Part shown: piece by piece, positions 19,068 to 31,575 of the stretch
Layout: the number at the start of each line of letters is the position of its first letter
Numbering within the stretch: the stretch's first letter is position 1
Source: Sabellastarte sp. h YS-2021
Taxonomy: Eukaryota > Annelida > Polychaeta > Sabellida > Sabellidae
Length of the DNA: 64,000 nt
Assembly: GCA_964017235.1 (NCBI GenBank)
Contig: OZ024934.1
Coordinates: forward strand, 87,882,706 to 87,946,705
Reading direction: 5' to 3'
Program-made: the position numbers and the translations under genes
Notes under the pieces: generated by a model
Told to the model about the DNA's origin: nothing
The model's database searches: none
What the model saw: the letters and a program-made list of their open reading frames with translations, nothing else

Positions 19068-22000
19068 CTTTTAAAAGAAAAAAAATGCTTTAGTTGATTT
19101 TACAGGAAAATTTCCCAAATGACACGTACATAAAAAGTATATCATGAATAAAGATAACAATATTACACGCGTGCATAGCACGACCATTATTATAGTGTTA
19201 ATCTTGATGAGTGATAGCTTTTTTTTTCTGTATATGTCCAATGAGGGATGTTTTTACTTTTATTATCCACCATTTTGTAGATTTATGACTTAACTAAATA
19301 GGTACTTATTGAGACTAAGTAGCCATGATCGGGAATCGCCATTATATATAAAAAAGATATATCCTGCTCTGTATATGGCCCTATATAGATGATATTTGGC
19401 TTTTGGCGGATACTAAAATGAAATATATAATGACTGATGTTATCAAATAGAAGAAAGTGAATGCTTAGTTTAAAATATGAAAAATATCTAGACTAAATGT
19501 TACTACAATATGTGAGGCCAAATATTCGTTTTGTTTATTCTGAAATTCAGTCTTATGTTAACTCGACTGGCCTCAAATTTTTGGCAAATTATGATGTAAG
19601 GCAGATGTAGTTACCTTGAAGCAGACTTTCTGAGGTACATATGCTAAATCTGATCACCTATCTATGGTACTTATTATAGAAAGATTTAACATATATAATT
19701 CATGTACTAAATGCTCTCTTTGGATCAATGAAGACTGCAAAAGCACTCTACTTCTATATTGCAAACAAAATTAAATAAATGTCAACGTAGATAGATGCCG
19801 TACTTTACCTGAAAGCCAAATGAAACGTATGATGTTAACTGGTGTAGTCAACACAATGTAGGCAAATGTCACAGTGAGTAACAAAGCCACAATATCCTGA
19901 AAAAAAACGGAAATAGGTACACACATATACTTCTGGAAAAAGCTAGTGTCAATATGTACGTACTTCCTTTTCAACACAATAACCCACAAAATGCTTTTAA
20001 AATAATATACAATGGATATTTTAGTGAGTGAATGAGATGAGTGCATTCTAGTTGGTCAAGACACAGCACCACCAAAGTACCACCAACTTCCTCTGTTCAG
20101 GTTGGGCCAGAACTCGAAGCCAGGACCTGACAGATTAGGGGTCAGGTCATGTGAAAACTCAACAAATAGAAAATAGTCAATTTATTATATTTTTCACATA
20201 AGAACTTTTAAATAAGACAGTTGATTTAAATATATCCACCATATGTAATATAACATGGAATATACCATTAAAATTTTATGTAAAGGACATAAATGTTGAC
20301 GTATTAGAAATAGCTTAATACTGTGTCAGTTTCTCTACGTCCACTGTTTTGCCTGCGGTTCCATGTTATTGCCCGTCTCACCAACACAGTTATGATTGAA
20401 AAATTAAATATTATCATTGCTACACCTGGAAACGCAGCCAATACCAAAGAAAAGCCATATCGTATCTTGGCAAATAAATCAAAACCTGAAAGGTGGCAAA
20501 TTAGTCCATCCGGTGTAAGATTCAGAAATGTTATGTCATTTATAAGAAATAGGATCGGGACAACAACACAAATGGCAAGAATTTGAAGACGTAGTTTCTC
20601 AGAAATTAGACCTCTGTATCTCAATGGAAAACAGATAGCGATGAATCTCTCACAAGAAAATGCCAGAAGTGAACATTTTGAAAAATCTGAAGAGAAATGA
20701 AAAAGGCAACAATGAACTTACAAGTCCAATCACTAATGTAACTAAGGTTTAGATCAAATGTCACTAAAAACCAGAGAACAAAGAACTGGTTCGACAATAT
20801 AAATAGCACATCAGCTAGTGTCATTGCTATTAGAAATATATTTCCAGTCATCTTTTGGCACTCTTTTCTGCAGAGCACTACAACTGCCAGCAGATTTCCT
20901 GGAATACCTAAGATGAGAAGAAAAATATTGTATACACGCACAAAAACTTTTACTTTGCCTTTAAATGTAAATTTAGATTGAAATGGTTGATCTGTGTCAG
21001 TTGTAAGGGAATCTGGATGCAGACTGATTTTAGTTTCGGTGTTGCTCTGCAGTGTTGTAGCAGGAATTTCTGTACTGGCTATCTTGTGATCTGTTGTTGT
21101 CCATGAGGATTCAATAGTCTTTAAACTTTCTAAGCCCGCACTACAAAATAAAAAAATAATATCATATATTCAAGTAGAATTCAAAGTATTTGTAGCTATT
21201 AACTGCAAGTAATATGACAGAGATTATTTGTCAACAATTTCCCATTTTTTTTCAAATTGTCAAGGCATGGTAATATAAAGTGTAATACTTCATAATTGAA
21301 TTCTGCAATCCTCTTTACAGGTTACAGGTCTTTACAGGTTTTAATTTTTTTGCTATAAATCACATGAAAGATTATATCATTAGTTTCAAATAATTCTTTC
21401 CACTTATTTTTTTGATATGCTGTCATTATTTTTGGTAAATAATGTTTCTATAAAAATATTTAGAACTCTTTACAGGTAAAGTGACATGATCATGAAGGCT
21501 AACATAGAGGGGGGTTGTTCTAGGAACATTTTAGATGGGATAAGGTTTCCTATTAACTTCTTATATTGGGCAAATATTTATTTTAATGTCATCAGTTGAC
21601 AGAATATATTCCTTTTATCTTTTGCTACCTTATAGATATAAAACTCATCCAATTAGCCATCCACAAACTTTAAGTCATCATCGAAAATAAAACCAGCTGC
21701 CAGCCATTCTTTAAAATACAGTCATTTCTATTTTCTTATACTGATCCCAGTATGTAAAGCTTCGATTTCCCCTTATAACTTGATTCAACAAAGTTGGTTT
21801 GTCGTGTGGTTTTGGACAAACAACCCTGATAAAAGGTAGGTAATGTTTCCATAATTAGAAATGTATCTACTTTATTAAATTTGAGCCTGATAATGTCGAA
21901 ATTTGATAATATATTAAAATAATCTTTACCTAGAGCAACCCAAGAGTCATTTGTATCTATAATTTTAGAAACCCATGAGGCCTTAAGTGCAAGTATATGT

Positions 22001-25000
22001 GAATCAACATCTATTACGTTTATACCATCATCCTCGATTTCAGCGATAAGGGTATTTCTTTTAATATGGTCAGTGTTGTTCCAGGTAAAAGAATAGAACA
22101 TTTTATTATCAGTCTAAACAACATTTTGAGGAACAGGTAGAAAATGTGCTGGAAAGAGCTATGTTAGGCATAGCTAGTAATTTGATAATAGTAATTTTTA
22201 CAAAGAGTGTTGGATTTCATTTTCTCCAACCATTTATTTCATTTTGTATCTTCTCTAATTTATTATACCATTTTAATTTGTCACTTGTATTCTTATCATT
22301 ACCAATATAATTCCTAGGCACTGTATGGAGTCAATTGGCCATTTTATACCATGTAAGGTACAATTTTGTTGCCTGTGTTTCCAGTTTTTTAACCAAATGC
22401 CTTCTGTTGGGGTTGTGTCAAGTTTTGGCCCAGCTACATTGCTAAAATTTGAAATTATTCTATTTAACCTGTTTATTTGATGTTCATTCAGTAGAACTAT
22501 AGTTATGTTAATTGCATATTGAAAAGACTTGAATTCTTTTTATCCATAGTTTGTATTAATTCTGATACCTTTTAGCATTAGGTTCTGAATACCTGTGCTC
22601 ATATCTCTATCATAAGAATGAACGGAAGAGCTAAGATAGGACAGCCCTGCCTGATGCCTCTTTTAATCTTAACTTTGTTTGAAAAATCCCATTGTTCTTT
22701 ATTTGGTATGTTCGATTACCATAGAGGACATTTATTCACTTAATAAACTGGGTGCTAAATTAAATTTTTAAGAACTGATACAATAAAAGGCCATCCCACA
22801 CTGTTGAATGCCTTTTCAAAGTCAAGAAGTAAAATAATGTCCGAGTTATTAGATTTTTTAATTAGCTGAACTATGTCCAGAGTTGCCCTTATATTAGTAC
22901 CAATAAACCTATTTTTAACATATCGTGTTGCTCTGGATAAATAATGTTTCCCATATTCTTTTTAATCTGAGTGCCAGTGTAAACTCAAGAATTCTATAAT
23001 CAACATTTGTATGACTGATTGGCCTATAATTTTTAAGATTTGTTCGGTCACCTTTCTTATATATAAGGGATAAAATTGATAGGTTTTGGGAGTATGACAG
23101 GTCTCCCGCAGTGAAAGCTTCATTGAAAGAATCAACTATAATATCTGGAATTTCAGGCCAAAATGTCTTATAAAATGCAACTGTTTATCTATCTAAACCT
23201 GGAGACTGATTATTTTTCATTACATTGATAGCTTTTGCACATGCATTTAATGCCACAGTATCTTCACACAAATTTTGATCTTCAAGGGATAAAAGGGGTA
23301 ATGAAGTAACCTGCCTCAAATATTTATCGATTTCAGCTTTCTTAGCGCATTTGCTGTCTTATAATTTTGACTAAAATGATGAGCAACAATGTAAAATATT
23401 TTGCTCTGTTATATAACATTTACTGTTTTCAACAATTTGCTTGGTGATCCTGTTTTTAATTCGGTGCCTTTTTTCCAAATTTAGGAAATAGGATGTGTTT
23501 TTTTTTCACCCCTTTCAATCCAATTGCAACGAAAGTCAAAAAAGGCTGTTTGCGGCAATTGTATAAAAGGCATCCAATTTATCTTTGTTCATCAGGCTTT
23601 GTTCATATATATCTTTATTATTATTCCTATTTGTACTTAAAGCAGGTTAGAAAATTTTCAGTTTATCTTCTAATTCTTGGGAAATTCTTTTCTTTTCTCT
23701 TGATCTGCCAATACAATGTTTTATTGTTTGTTCCTTTACTCTATATTTTAACATTTCTAATAAATTCTGTTTTGAAATGAATCCAGTGTGCTCTAGTTGT
23801 GTCTCTAAAATGATGTTTTAATAGTAATTTATATTTATCTTCAGATAAGATGGAGTTATTTAATTTCCAATAACCCTTTTCCTGTTTTCTGTAATTTGAG
23901 TCAAAACTTGCACAAACAGCTTTGTGGTCGGGAGCAGATGTATATAATATAGCACTAGCTTTGGCATACCCTGATATATTATCACTTGTAGGATAAAATC
24001 TATTCGACTGTTTCTTGATGTTATGGTTTGATGGTTATATGCGAATTCCATCTTGTTTGGACTACACTGTCTATAAACTTCACTTAAATTATGTATAACT
24101 TTTAAATTGGTGAAAAATTTACTGGATTTGTCTAGTTTGTTGGAGAATCTATCATTTTCACTGTCACAACAGTTAAAGTCACCTCCAATTAAAATATTAT
24201 TTGTATTTGAGCAATTTTTTTTGCAATCCAAGTGTCTAATTTTAGACCAGTAGCGATTTGACACCATAATTATCATGCTACACAACGAAAACAACCATAA
24301 AAATACAATATCTATAATTTTTAGCTACATAGGCAAAAATGGGGCTTTAAAATCTCTTTCAATAGCCATGTCATCATTGGCTCTAAAATACAAAGTTCAA
24401 AATTTGGGGTTTATGTCCCATTTTCAAAAGATAAGATCATACCAGGAAACACCCTCATTGACGCCTACACATTTTCATGAGATGGATTCAAACCCACGAG
24501 GACAGAGGAGAGGCCAAAGTAATGAAAAGCCAAACATTATATTGCTCTCTCTCTCTCTCTGAGGCCCATTCTGACGACAATCTCATTTAAGCAGATACTT
24601 GTACTTAGTGCTAAATATTGAAATGAAGTTAGATAATAACGTTTCCACAGGACTTTATGATATTCATTATCCGTTTAAATAAACGTCTACCTTCGTAGTT
24701 CTTACTTGAATAAATGAAAATAATTTTTTCTTGTATTTTATAAATTCTGCTGCATGCAAACATTACAATATGTAAAAAAAACGATGAATCCATCAAAAAA
24801 AGGTTACAATACAAAAAGCAACTAAAATAAATAAATAAAAGGAAATTTCCTTTATGTAGTTTTGAACTCTCGAACAAACCAAAGAAAATGCACAGAAGAC
24901 TGTTTAAACTGCTTCACAGGATTACACTGTGTGTTGAAAATGATCAGAATTTTCATAGGTGCCATATTCAATGTATATTCAATGACTTTTGCTTTCTGGT

Positions 25001-28000
25001 TGACATTTCTCCAAAGTAATGAGATCTTCATAAAACTTGCTACATGGACAGGGCATGGCTGAAGAAAGAAGTGATATTTTTGGGAAGATTCCAATCATAT
25101 ACTGGATACAAACAAAAATTCTGACTTTTCGGAAAGTGCATTTGCAGAGGTCTACACTCTCTGAGGCAATTCTGGTTCGTAAAAGAAAATATGGTGTAAA
25201 TCACTTATTCCTTTATTAATAGAAATCACAAAATGTTAAGGAAAATTTGGGGGAAATATTGTCACAAAAACACACTGGATGCCAGTGAGCCTACTTGATA
25301 CGGTTGTAAGAATCTGATGAAAACTTTAGCAAAATAGCTTACAGATGGTACTTCCAAAACTACTTAAACAGATCAAGAAGGGATCAAGAAGTAGATGTAT
25401 GGGAAAGATCAATTTGATTTGCTCCATGACATAAAATATTTAAATGGATTCATATAGTTCTTAAAAAGCCTTATCTAGACTATTTTCTTGACAAAACTGT
25501 TTATAGAGCAATTATTACCTCCACGAAGGAGTTTATGTAATTGTAGTGTGTGTTTGTCTGTTTGTTGTTGCATTTTTCACGCAAAATAAATAAAAAATTT
25601 AACGACGGAGTGAGTTGAAACTTTTAGGACCTGTCAGCAATGGCACAACAAACAGATGGCTGTCTTGATCCAGTGATTAAAAAAATTATCATTTCATGCA
25701 TAAGCAATATTGGAGGTGTTCGGCCTTGCTGGATGTATGTGTTCTCTGAGTGTTCTTGTATTTTAAATTTGTATTTTTGGAAAATAAATGATACCTTAAA
25801 TTGTAAGTACTGCAGGTTAATAAATACAACAGATCAACATCCTTTTCTGTGTAAAAAAAGCATATTTGAGAAGGACAAAAAAATGGAAGAAGGTGTTAAA
25901 ACCTTAATTGACACACTGGTTACATAATTTGTAAGATTTTATTTCTATTTTAGATGCATGAAGTAAATGTGAATGCAACAAAAAACAAGATCAGAATATC
26001 TTCATCTATTTGGCAAAATGGTGCTTAAATGTTTTGTGAACTGATCCAATCTGATAATGCAGTTGGAACTTGCATAATATATATTGTCTATTTGCATGGA
26101 TGACTATATGATATGACCAAATACAAAACATCATAATACCAATACACATACCATTATTATTTCAAACATCCAGTCCCTTAAGGAGTTACATGTCACTATA
26201 GACACAAACATTATTGCATGTGTTGTTGATAGTTTAATGGTTATTAAAAAAATCATAAACATACCAAAGTGAAACAGCTAATACAACTGTTATATTTAAT
26301 TTAACTAAGGACAGGTAAAACAGGCAGAAGATAAATTATTAAATAAAATAACACTGCCCTTCTGAATTTCCATGTTTCTAAAAATAGTCTAATGTTTTAG
26401 GAGAAATTGTCATAATGAATAAGAATGTTTCGTCCTTCCCCATATGATGAAATGGTGGGTCATAACTTAAATAAATTGGGAAATACTTTTGGTGCAAGGC
26501 ACCTTATTAATTAAATGTTGGTTACAAAGCAAACATTGTATGTTTTCAATGGGGATATTGGTACAGTTCCCCAAGAAGTCCCCCCAAAAGTAGTCAAGCA
26601 CAAGACAGAGGGTAATGGTAATTTTATTATACAGTAACAATAGTAAGACTTAAGTAAGATTACATAACTAAAACTACCAGTACTTTACAGATCCAATATA
26701 TATGTATACACAGAGTCAGAATTCTGATTATACACAATTGACCTCACACGAGTACATATTAACTTAATACATAAGAATACATTATAGATATATGATTAAC
26801 CATGTAAATACACACAGAGAAAAGAGAGTTAACACTTATAAGCCAAAAACAGGTGACTCAGAAACTTTAAGTTAAGACAGTAATTTACAAACTTAAAGGG
26901 TATAATTAAGTAATTGAATACAATCTAAGGTCACCTTAAACTAATTAAAATTTTAAAAGCCAAAGTTACATCACAGCCAAAGAAAGGTGACCATTAAAAT
27001 TTTGAAAATACAATTTAAGATGATTATAAGGATAGGGGAGGGTCGAGCCCCCCAAATTAGAGAAAACTTAAGATGTGAAAGAATTTAGAATGAGTGAAAT
27101 GAGTGAAATGACAATATGCAGAAGCATTAACATTCATGTGGATTCCTCAAACCCAAACACAGCATTTATAAAGCATGTAATTTAGCGAAAGTAGAGGCAA
27201 CTATCAGAATTACTATGAATATATTGCCACACACAGTCTGAAGACCAGGTGCCCTGCATTTTTATCTGGTGAAGGGGAACATGAGAGGAGAAGGCTAAGG
27301 AGGCACCAGATCTCCTGAAAGAATGGAATGAGGTGAATAGCCCATTTTAACATTAAGCAGGGGCAAAGTTTTTCTTACTTTTGAATCAATAAGTACTTTC
27401 CAACCCGATTGGTACCTAAACTGAAAAAGTGGGTCAATACCACTGGGAGAATATATTTTTAGAATTTCTGAGAGGGCCCTGACAAGACAAATGGCGGCTC
27501 TACCTAATTTGGGAAGAGAAATCAACTTGACTTTGTCACGTGATTGGATAGTCTTTGACCATTTAATAAGTACTTTTACTGTATCAGAATCAAAGAAAAT
27601 ATCACCAGCAGCTAAGTGCCTGGTAAAATCAAAAGAGGACAATGAATGAGGGCATAGGTTTGAATGGCAAAAAAGCCAAAAAAGGCTAAAAGGAAAACAG
27701 CTTTAAGAACTTTGCCCATATAAATTTTATCACAAAACCCTACCAGGGAATGCAGATCTTGAAAACTAATGATATTACATTTTGATATGCACAGGGGTCG
27801 ATTTATCCTCAAAGATTTCACATAATAGTGTAATTTTTTTATCATCAAAAACTACAGATGGAAGCCCATAGATAATAGATTTAGCTTTCAAGGTAGCTAG
27901 GTAGTTGGTTTGTATACTTGAAGACACACCATTTACATTGAGGCATTCCAGAAATGCAAGTAAAGTGCCCACATTGATCTGAGACTATGAAATCCACATG

Positions 28001-31000
28001 TAAACACAAAAGGCTACAAATGTTCTGAACATAGCACTGTAGGCCACCTCGGTACTTGGTCTGAAGGCCGAATTGAGACGCAAGATGGCTTTCTCAGTCA
28101 GACTCTTGAGTCCAGAGCAACCAAAAAACAAAGCATAGTATCAGTATTAGAATATATCACTTAGATATCATTATCCAACTCTAGCATTTCCAAAGGTAGA
28201 TCATGCCAGTGAAAATTTGTTTTCAAACTGTTTGCGATCATGCCAGTGAAAATTTGTTTTCAAACTGTTTGCGATCATGCCAGTGAAAATTTGTTTTCAA
28301 ACTGTTTGCGAGCTGCATAATTATCACTGGTGTAAGACCACCTAGACAACAAGTCAGCAATACAACTACTTTTGCCCCTAATGTGACTAAAGACAAAATT
28401 TGTATCAAATTTTGCTGCCCAGAGCCAAATGTTTCTAGCAAATGCTGCCAGATAAGAATCTTTCGTCCTGCCAGATTGCAAAACCCAAACCACTGTACTG
28501 TTGTCACAAAAGATTTGAACTGATTTCTTCCACCACTGGTGGCAGAACATCTTTGTGGCCACTAGGATATTGGCCATTTCTAAGTGGGCAATATTTAGAA
28601 ACTGTTATTATCATAATAAATAACTTTTTTTATTGTGAATAGCCTGGACATGGACAAGACCAAATATATATGTGGCCTTTGTCAGAAAGGATTCACCCAT
28701 TATGCAAGCCTAAGCAGACATAGGCTAACAGTGCACTGAAACACAAGCTTTAACTGCCTGACTTGTACAAAGAAGTTTAAGAGGCAGGAAGACTTAGGCA
28801 AGCATGCCCAAGTATGTTTGCAATCCAAACTGGATGAGGAGGGCTCGAAATGTTGCCCCTACAACATCTCAATAAGCCTAACAGGGTTGAGGATGGACTT
28901 AATGTTGTCAGAAAAGATTTGGCATTAAGTGATTCAGATGAGGACAATGACCAAGAACTGAATGTCATGGCACACCATCTTAATGCTCAATTACAATCAT
29001 CTTAATACTCAATACAGGAGCATTAAGACTAATAGAGACTCAGTTAGAGTATTTTCTGCTGATAAGGCTACAAATACTGAGCCTTTGATCATTTTAAGTC
29101 CAGATGAACTTATCTCATTTAAGGATGGACTCACAATTGGTTTCTTCAGTGACGCATTAAAAATATTTTTGGAAAATTTAAACTCTACAATAGTAATGTC
29201 TTAACCTAATCTGGAAACACCTCCAGAACCCACCACTCAGATTGGGTTACTGAAAGTGTAGCCCACAGGGACCAAGGCCAACCAAACCCCACTCCCACAG
29301 ACATCGAGAATGATCATTTGACGTGCAGCAGGATATCCACAAGACCTAGCATGTTTGTGCCAGGGACTAAGAGAGTGATGCTCAGAGCAAAACTTCTGGA
29401 CTTACCAGGCTGCTCTAAGGATGAAAGCGCTGAATAGAGAACAGAGTTTAATCCCAACAAAAAAATAAAAAGACTCATTATAGTTTTTTATTCATAGCTT
29501 TTATTTATTCACATTTTATGTAATTAACTTTATAAATATGAACATTATCAATATCTATTGAAGTAACAATTTGTGTTGTATCCCTAATCTAGAAGGAATT
29601 AACCAATTTACTTAATTGGCTTCCATTGTAGCATTCCACACACTCAGTTTGCTATCTGTCCTTTGCTTATGTTTGTAGGTAAGTTGGTATTTTTCCAAGT
29701 AGAGTGAGTGCTTAAATAATTTATAAGTCCTCAGCTTAGACTTTTTATCAGTTTAGCCGACCAATCAGTTTCCATAATTTCAAACCCACCTTTTCAGATA
29801 CACTTAAATTAACACAGTATCTCTCATTAAAGTAATTTTCCATATTGACTGATGTGGATATTTGCTTAACATTTTATACCCAACTTCCTTTTTTGTGTGA
29901 GTGGAATGATTAAAAAATTTGTATTTGGGTTCATGTATTTTGTTTTTATATTTATTACTCTATTATTTATTTTATGTGTAATTTAATAAATGTAGATGAA
30001 TTTCTTTTAAAACTTACACTATATAATATTCTGCTCAATGCACAAACAACACTTAAAATATCACCAAACATAAAGAAACAGAAAAGTCCAATACATGACT
30101 GGGTAATTGTAATTGTCCAGAGAAACTGTAACTAAGAATTGCATAATACATAATTTTTCCCACCTCTGGCTATGTTAAAATGACCAAAGGCAATTTTGAA
30201 ATAACCAAATAATTTATCTGGCCATTTCAAAACCTCAATTGATTTTTGAAATGGCCTGGCCATTACAAATCCTAGCGGAAAAAGGACATAAATCTTCTTT
30301 AGGCTTGAAAGATTTCTCAGGCAATTAGAGAAGTTAGTAAATGTAATTAAGCTATGATTTTCAATAGGGCTATTTTACTTGAAAGTATTGTATGAGAAGG
30401 CAATTAATGAGGTGAATAGCTGCAATGTGTATGAATACAATCAAACTGTACATGTGCAATTTGCAGTAATAAATACATCAGTAAATACTATGTTTTCATT
30501 GTTATGCCTCTTTTACACCACAGGCGGTCTTCCTGTGGTTAAGAGTTTTTTCAGCAGTGGAACCGCCCCCCCCCCCCCCCAGTTCACCCCATTTCGTTTG
30601 AGCTGTTCACACTACAGGCAGACAGCCACTGATTAGACACAGTGTTTTAACATTTAATAACAGTCGAATGACAGTTCTACAAATGATGGTCCCCAAGAGA
30701 CAACCTCCATTACCCTTAACTCACCTTCAGCATAACAAGCAATACCTTAACTCACCTTATGTTGCTGTATTGCAACAAAAGATGATTAAATCACAACTTT
30801 ATGTACACCGTGGATCACACCTTTGGTTACCGTAGTAGGAAATTCATATGCACATGTGCAAAATCGTCTGCACAGGCTCATGGTACTGAAACCAAAGGCG
30901 GAAATTTTAAACAGTTTAAAACTTTCATAGGACTCACAAGGTAATGGACGAGTCGACACTGACTCGTAAGGTCATCTATGGACATTAGACAGCGATCCAA

Positions 31001-31575
31001 GGACAGAGACGTTTCACCAAAAGTGTGAAAGGGGTATAAAATAAACTATATTATGAATGAAAGTTAACATTACTTCAAAAGGTCAAGGTCAGCTCAATAT
31101 TCAGTGACTCAATATATGTGATGTTACACAACTTTTACTAATTTTATATAAATAAATCATTTTATTCTGGAAAGTGTACTTTTTAACCATGCTAAACTGG
31201 GTTGACTTACTATCATCTTCACCTGACTCTCCCTTACTGGTCTTGGGACTGTATGTCAGCCACTCCTGTAAGATACTGACTCCCCAGTCAGAAATCTAGG
31301 GCTAGTCATTATCCTGCTCTATGCTGGTTTTAGGTAAAATGCAACTCATTGTGGATACTAAATGTAAAAAAACGCCAGTTTATGTGGACATCTATCTTTA
31401 TATAACCTTCAATTTAACACCTGCCAGCATGGCTATGGTCACAGTTAAACATCAATGTACTGAGCAAACTTAATTGGCAAAATTCATGTACACTATTAAA
31501 TACAAAGAGGCAAACTTACCTGATACATAATGACAGCAACAGAGTATTTCTTAATAAAAGTCCAGTTAAAGCCAT
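18931..31575 (-). CDS. Class A (rhodopsin-like) GPCR, peptide-receptor type (gene span)
   Basis: Exons on the minus strand are 31575-31520 (start and signal peptide), 21140-20322 (extracellular N-terminus, TM1-TM5), 19896-19809 (TM6) and 19067-18931 (TM7, helix 8), with a possible tail exon at 17669-17508. Phases match at every join (2, 0, 1). The product is about 367 residues before the tail. Class A marks are GN in TM1, LAD in TM2, Cys3.25 with a Cys in the second extracellular loop, ERF in place of DRY, a TM6 Pro (VLTTPVN), and NVILY in place of NPxxY. These variants are common in invertebrate neuropeptide receptors, but the ligand is unknown. One base appears to be missing in TM3, so this copy is either a pseudogene or carries a sequence error. 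Confidence 0.8.
19200..19440 (+). repeat. Dispersed repeat, copy 2
   Basis: This is the counterpart of 14645-15060 (TATATGTCCAATGAGGGATG, CGCCATTATATATAAAAAAG, TTTTGGCGGATACTAAAATG). It lies in a GPCR intron. Confidence 0.45.
19809..19896 (-). CDS. GPCR exon, TM6
   Basis: The exon is 88 bp between TTTTTTTTCAG and GTAAAG, phase 0 in and phase 1 out. It encodes DIVALLLTVTFAYIVLTTPV, then NIIRFIWLS. The Phe and Pro positions of TM6 are kept. Confidence 0.85.
20046..20155 (-). repeat. Possible SINE fragment
   Basis: GGCTTCGAGTTCTGGCCCAA on the minus strand resembles a tRNA B box with its flank. The rest is too short or too decayed to assign. Confidence 0.3.
20322..21140 (-). CDS. GPCR exon, N-terminus and TM1-TM5, with a frameshift in TM3
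   Basis: The acceptor TATTTTGTAG is followed by an open Ser/Thr-rich extracellular segment (AGLESLKTIESSWTTTDHK…). TM1 is VYNIFLLILGIPGNLLAVVV and TM2 contains MTLADVLFILSNQ. WTCKFIVAFFISL begins TM3. The frame then slips by one base near 20686-20691 and resumes as DFSKCSLLAFSCERFIAICF. With one base restored, Cys3.25 to ERF3.49-51 has the exact standard spacing and the exon ends in the phase the next exon needs. TM4, an extracellular loop 2 Cys (GLICHL) and TM5 follow. The donor is GTATTA. Confidence 0.85.
21736..24294 (-). mobile_element. Tx1/L1-like LINE, dead copy
   Basis: Frames broken by stops and shifts on the minus strand give, in order: an endonuclease end (ILIGGDFNCCDSENDRFS, then RNSRIDFIL); RT motifs (FWPEIPD, YKKGDRTNLKNYRPIS, GFIGTN, LLLDFEKAFNSVGWPF); GIRQGCPI; and the C-terminal segment IEDDGINVIDVDSHILALKA. 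The order and motifs match the L1 superfamily (Tx1-like). The YADD box reads YAIN at 22518-22507, so both catalytic aspartates are gone. It lies in the first GPCR intron. Confidence 0.85.
24295..27175. other. GPCR intron 1, no gene recognised
   Basis: This is AT-rich sequence with a (CT)n run at 24542-24560 and a few open frames without domains, including a 95-codon one at 25640-25927. A stretch starting near 25515 (ACCTCCACGAAGGAGTTTAT) resembles one near 40088 and may be a dispersed repeat. Confidence 0.5.
27180..28608 (-). mobile_element. DIRS/Ngaro-like retrotransposon fragment (RNase H and tyrosine recombinase)
   Basis: On the minus strand the RNase H part reads LEMANILVATKMFCHQW, FCDNSTVVWVLQSGRTKD, then HIRGKSSCIADLLSRW. 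The recombinase follows: FLECLNVNGVSSSIQTNYLA, FDFTRHLAAGDIFFDSDT, IKWSKTIQSRDKVKLISLPK. A shifted frame then gives PLHQIKMQGTWSSDCVWQYI, ending with the candidate catalytic Tyr. RNase H directly before a tyrosine recombinase is the order in DIRS-type elements. Reverse transcriptase and termini are missing and there are frameshifts, so it is a relic. Confidence 0.85.
28199..28310. repeat. 37-bp triplication inside the DIRS fragment
   Basis: TCATGCCAGTGAAAATTTGT followed by TTTCAAACTGTTTGCGA occurs three times, at 28201, 28238 and 28275, almost without change. It falls in the RNase H-recombinase linker. Confidence 0.92.
28650..29436 (+). pseudogene. Decayed C2H2 zinc-finger ORF
   Basis: From the ATG at 28650 the frame reads YICGLCQKGFTHYASLSRHR then LTVH, a C2H2 finger, and reaches a stop. 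The same frame continues as FNCLTCTKKFKRQEDLGKHA then QVC, a second finger. Later frames contain acidic and Ser/Pro-rich stretches (DLALSDSDEDNDQEL, DKATNTEP, ISTRPSMFVPGTKR, LLDLPGCSKDESAE and a stop). The intronless layout, in-frame stop and frameshifts point to a retro- or transposon-derived pseudogene. The source family is not recognised. Confidence 0.55.
30508..31040. mobile_element. MITE family 1, copy B
   Basis: This is the reverse-oriented homologue of the element at 2633-3672 without the LINE insert. Its ends TTATGCCTCTTTTACACCAC and GTGTGAAAGGGGTATAA are imperfect inverted repeats. It contains a 16-18 base C run near 30568. It is absent from the second copy of the segmental duplication. 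Confidence 0.82.
31520..31575 (-). CDS. GPCR exon 1: start codon and signal peptide
   Basis: ATG at 31575 opens MALTGLLLRNTLLLSLCI plus two bases (AG), followed by the strong donor GTAAGT. Adding the first base of the exon at 21140 gives a Ser codon and keeps the frame. The hydrophobic core with a small residue at the end is a typical signal peptide. The first intron is about 10.4 kb. Confidence 0.8.

Noticed and set aside
20691-20725. A 35-bp intron in the GPCR (GTAAGT … TTCAG on the minus strand)
   Set aside because: Removing it would cut about 12 residues from TM3. Restoring one base instead gives exact class A spacing and the correct downstream phase.
24862-25094. Overlapping frames of 66 and 80 codons on opposite strands
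   Set aside because: There is no domain, no repeat relation and no exon boundary; the length is expected by chance.
25640-25927. 95-codon open frame as a gene
   Set aside because: It has no recognisable domain, no splice support and lies within the GPCR first intron among repeats.
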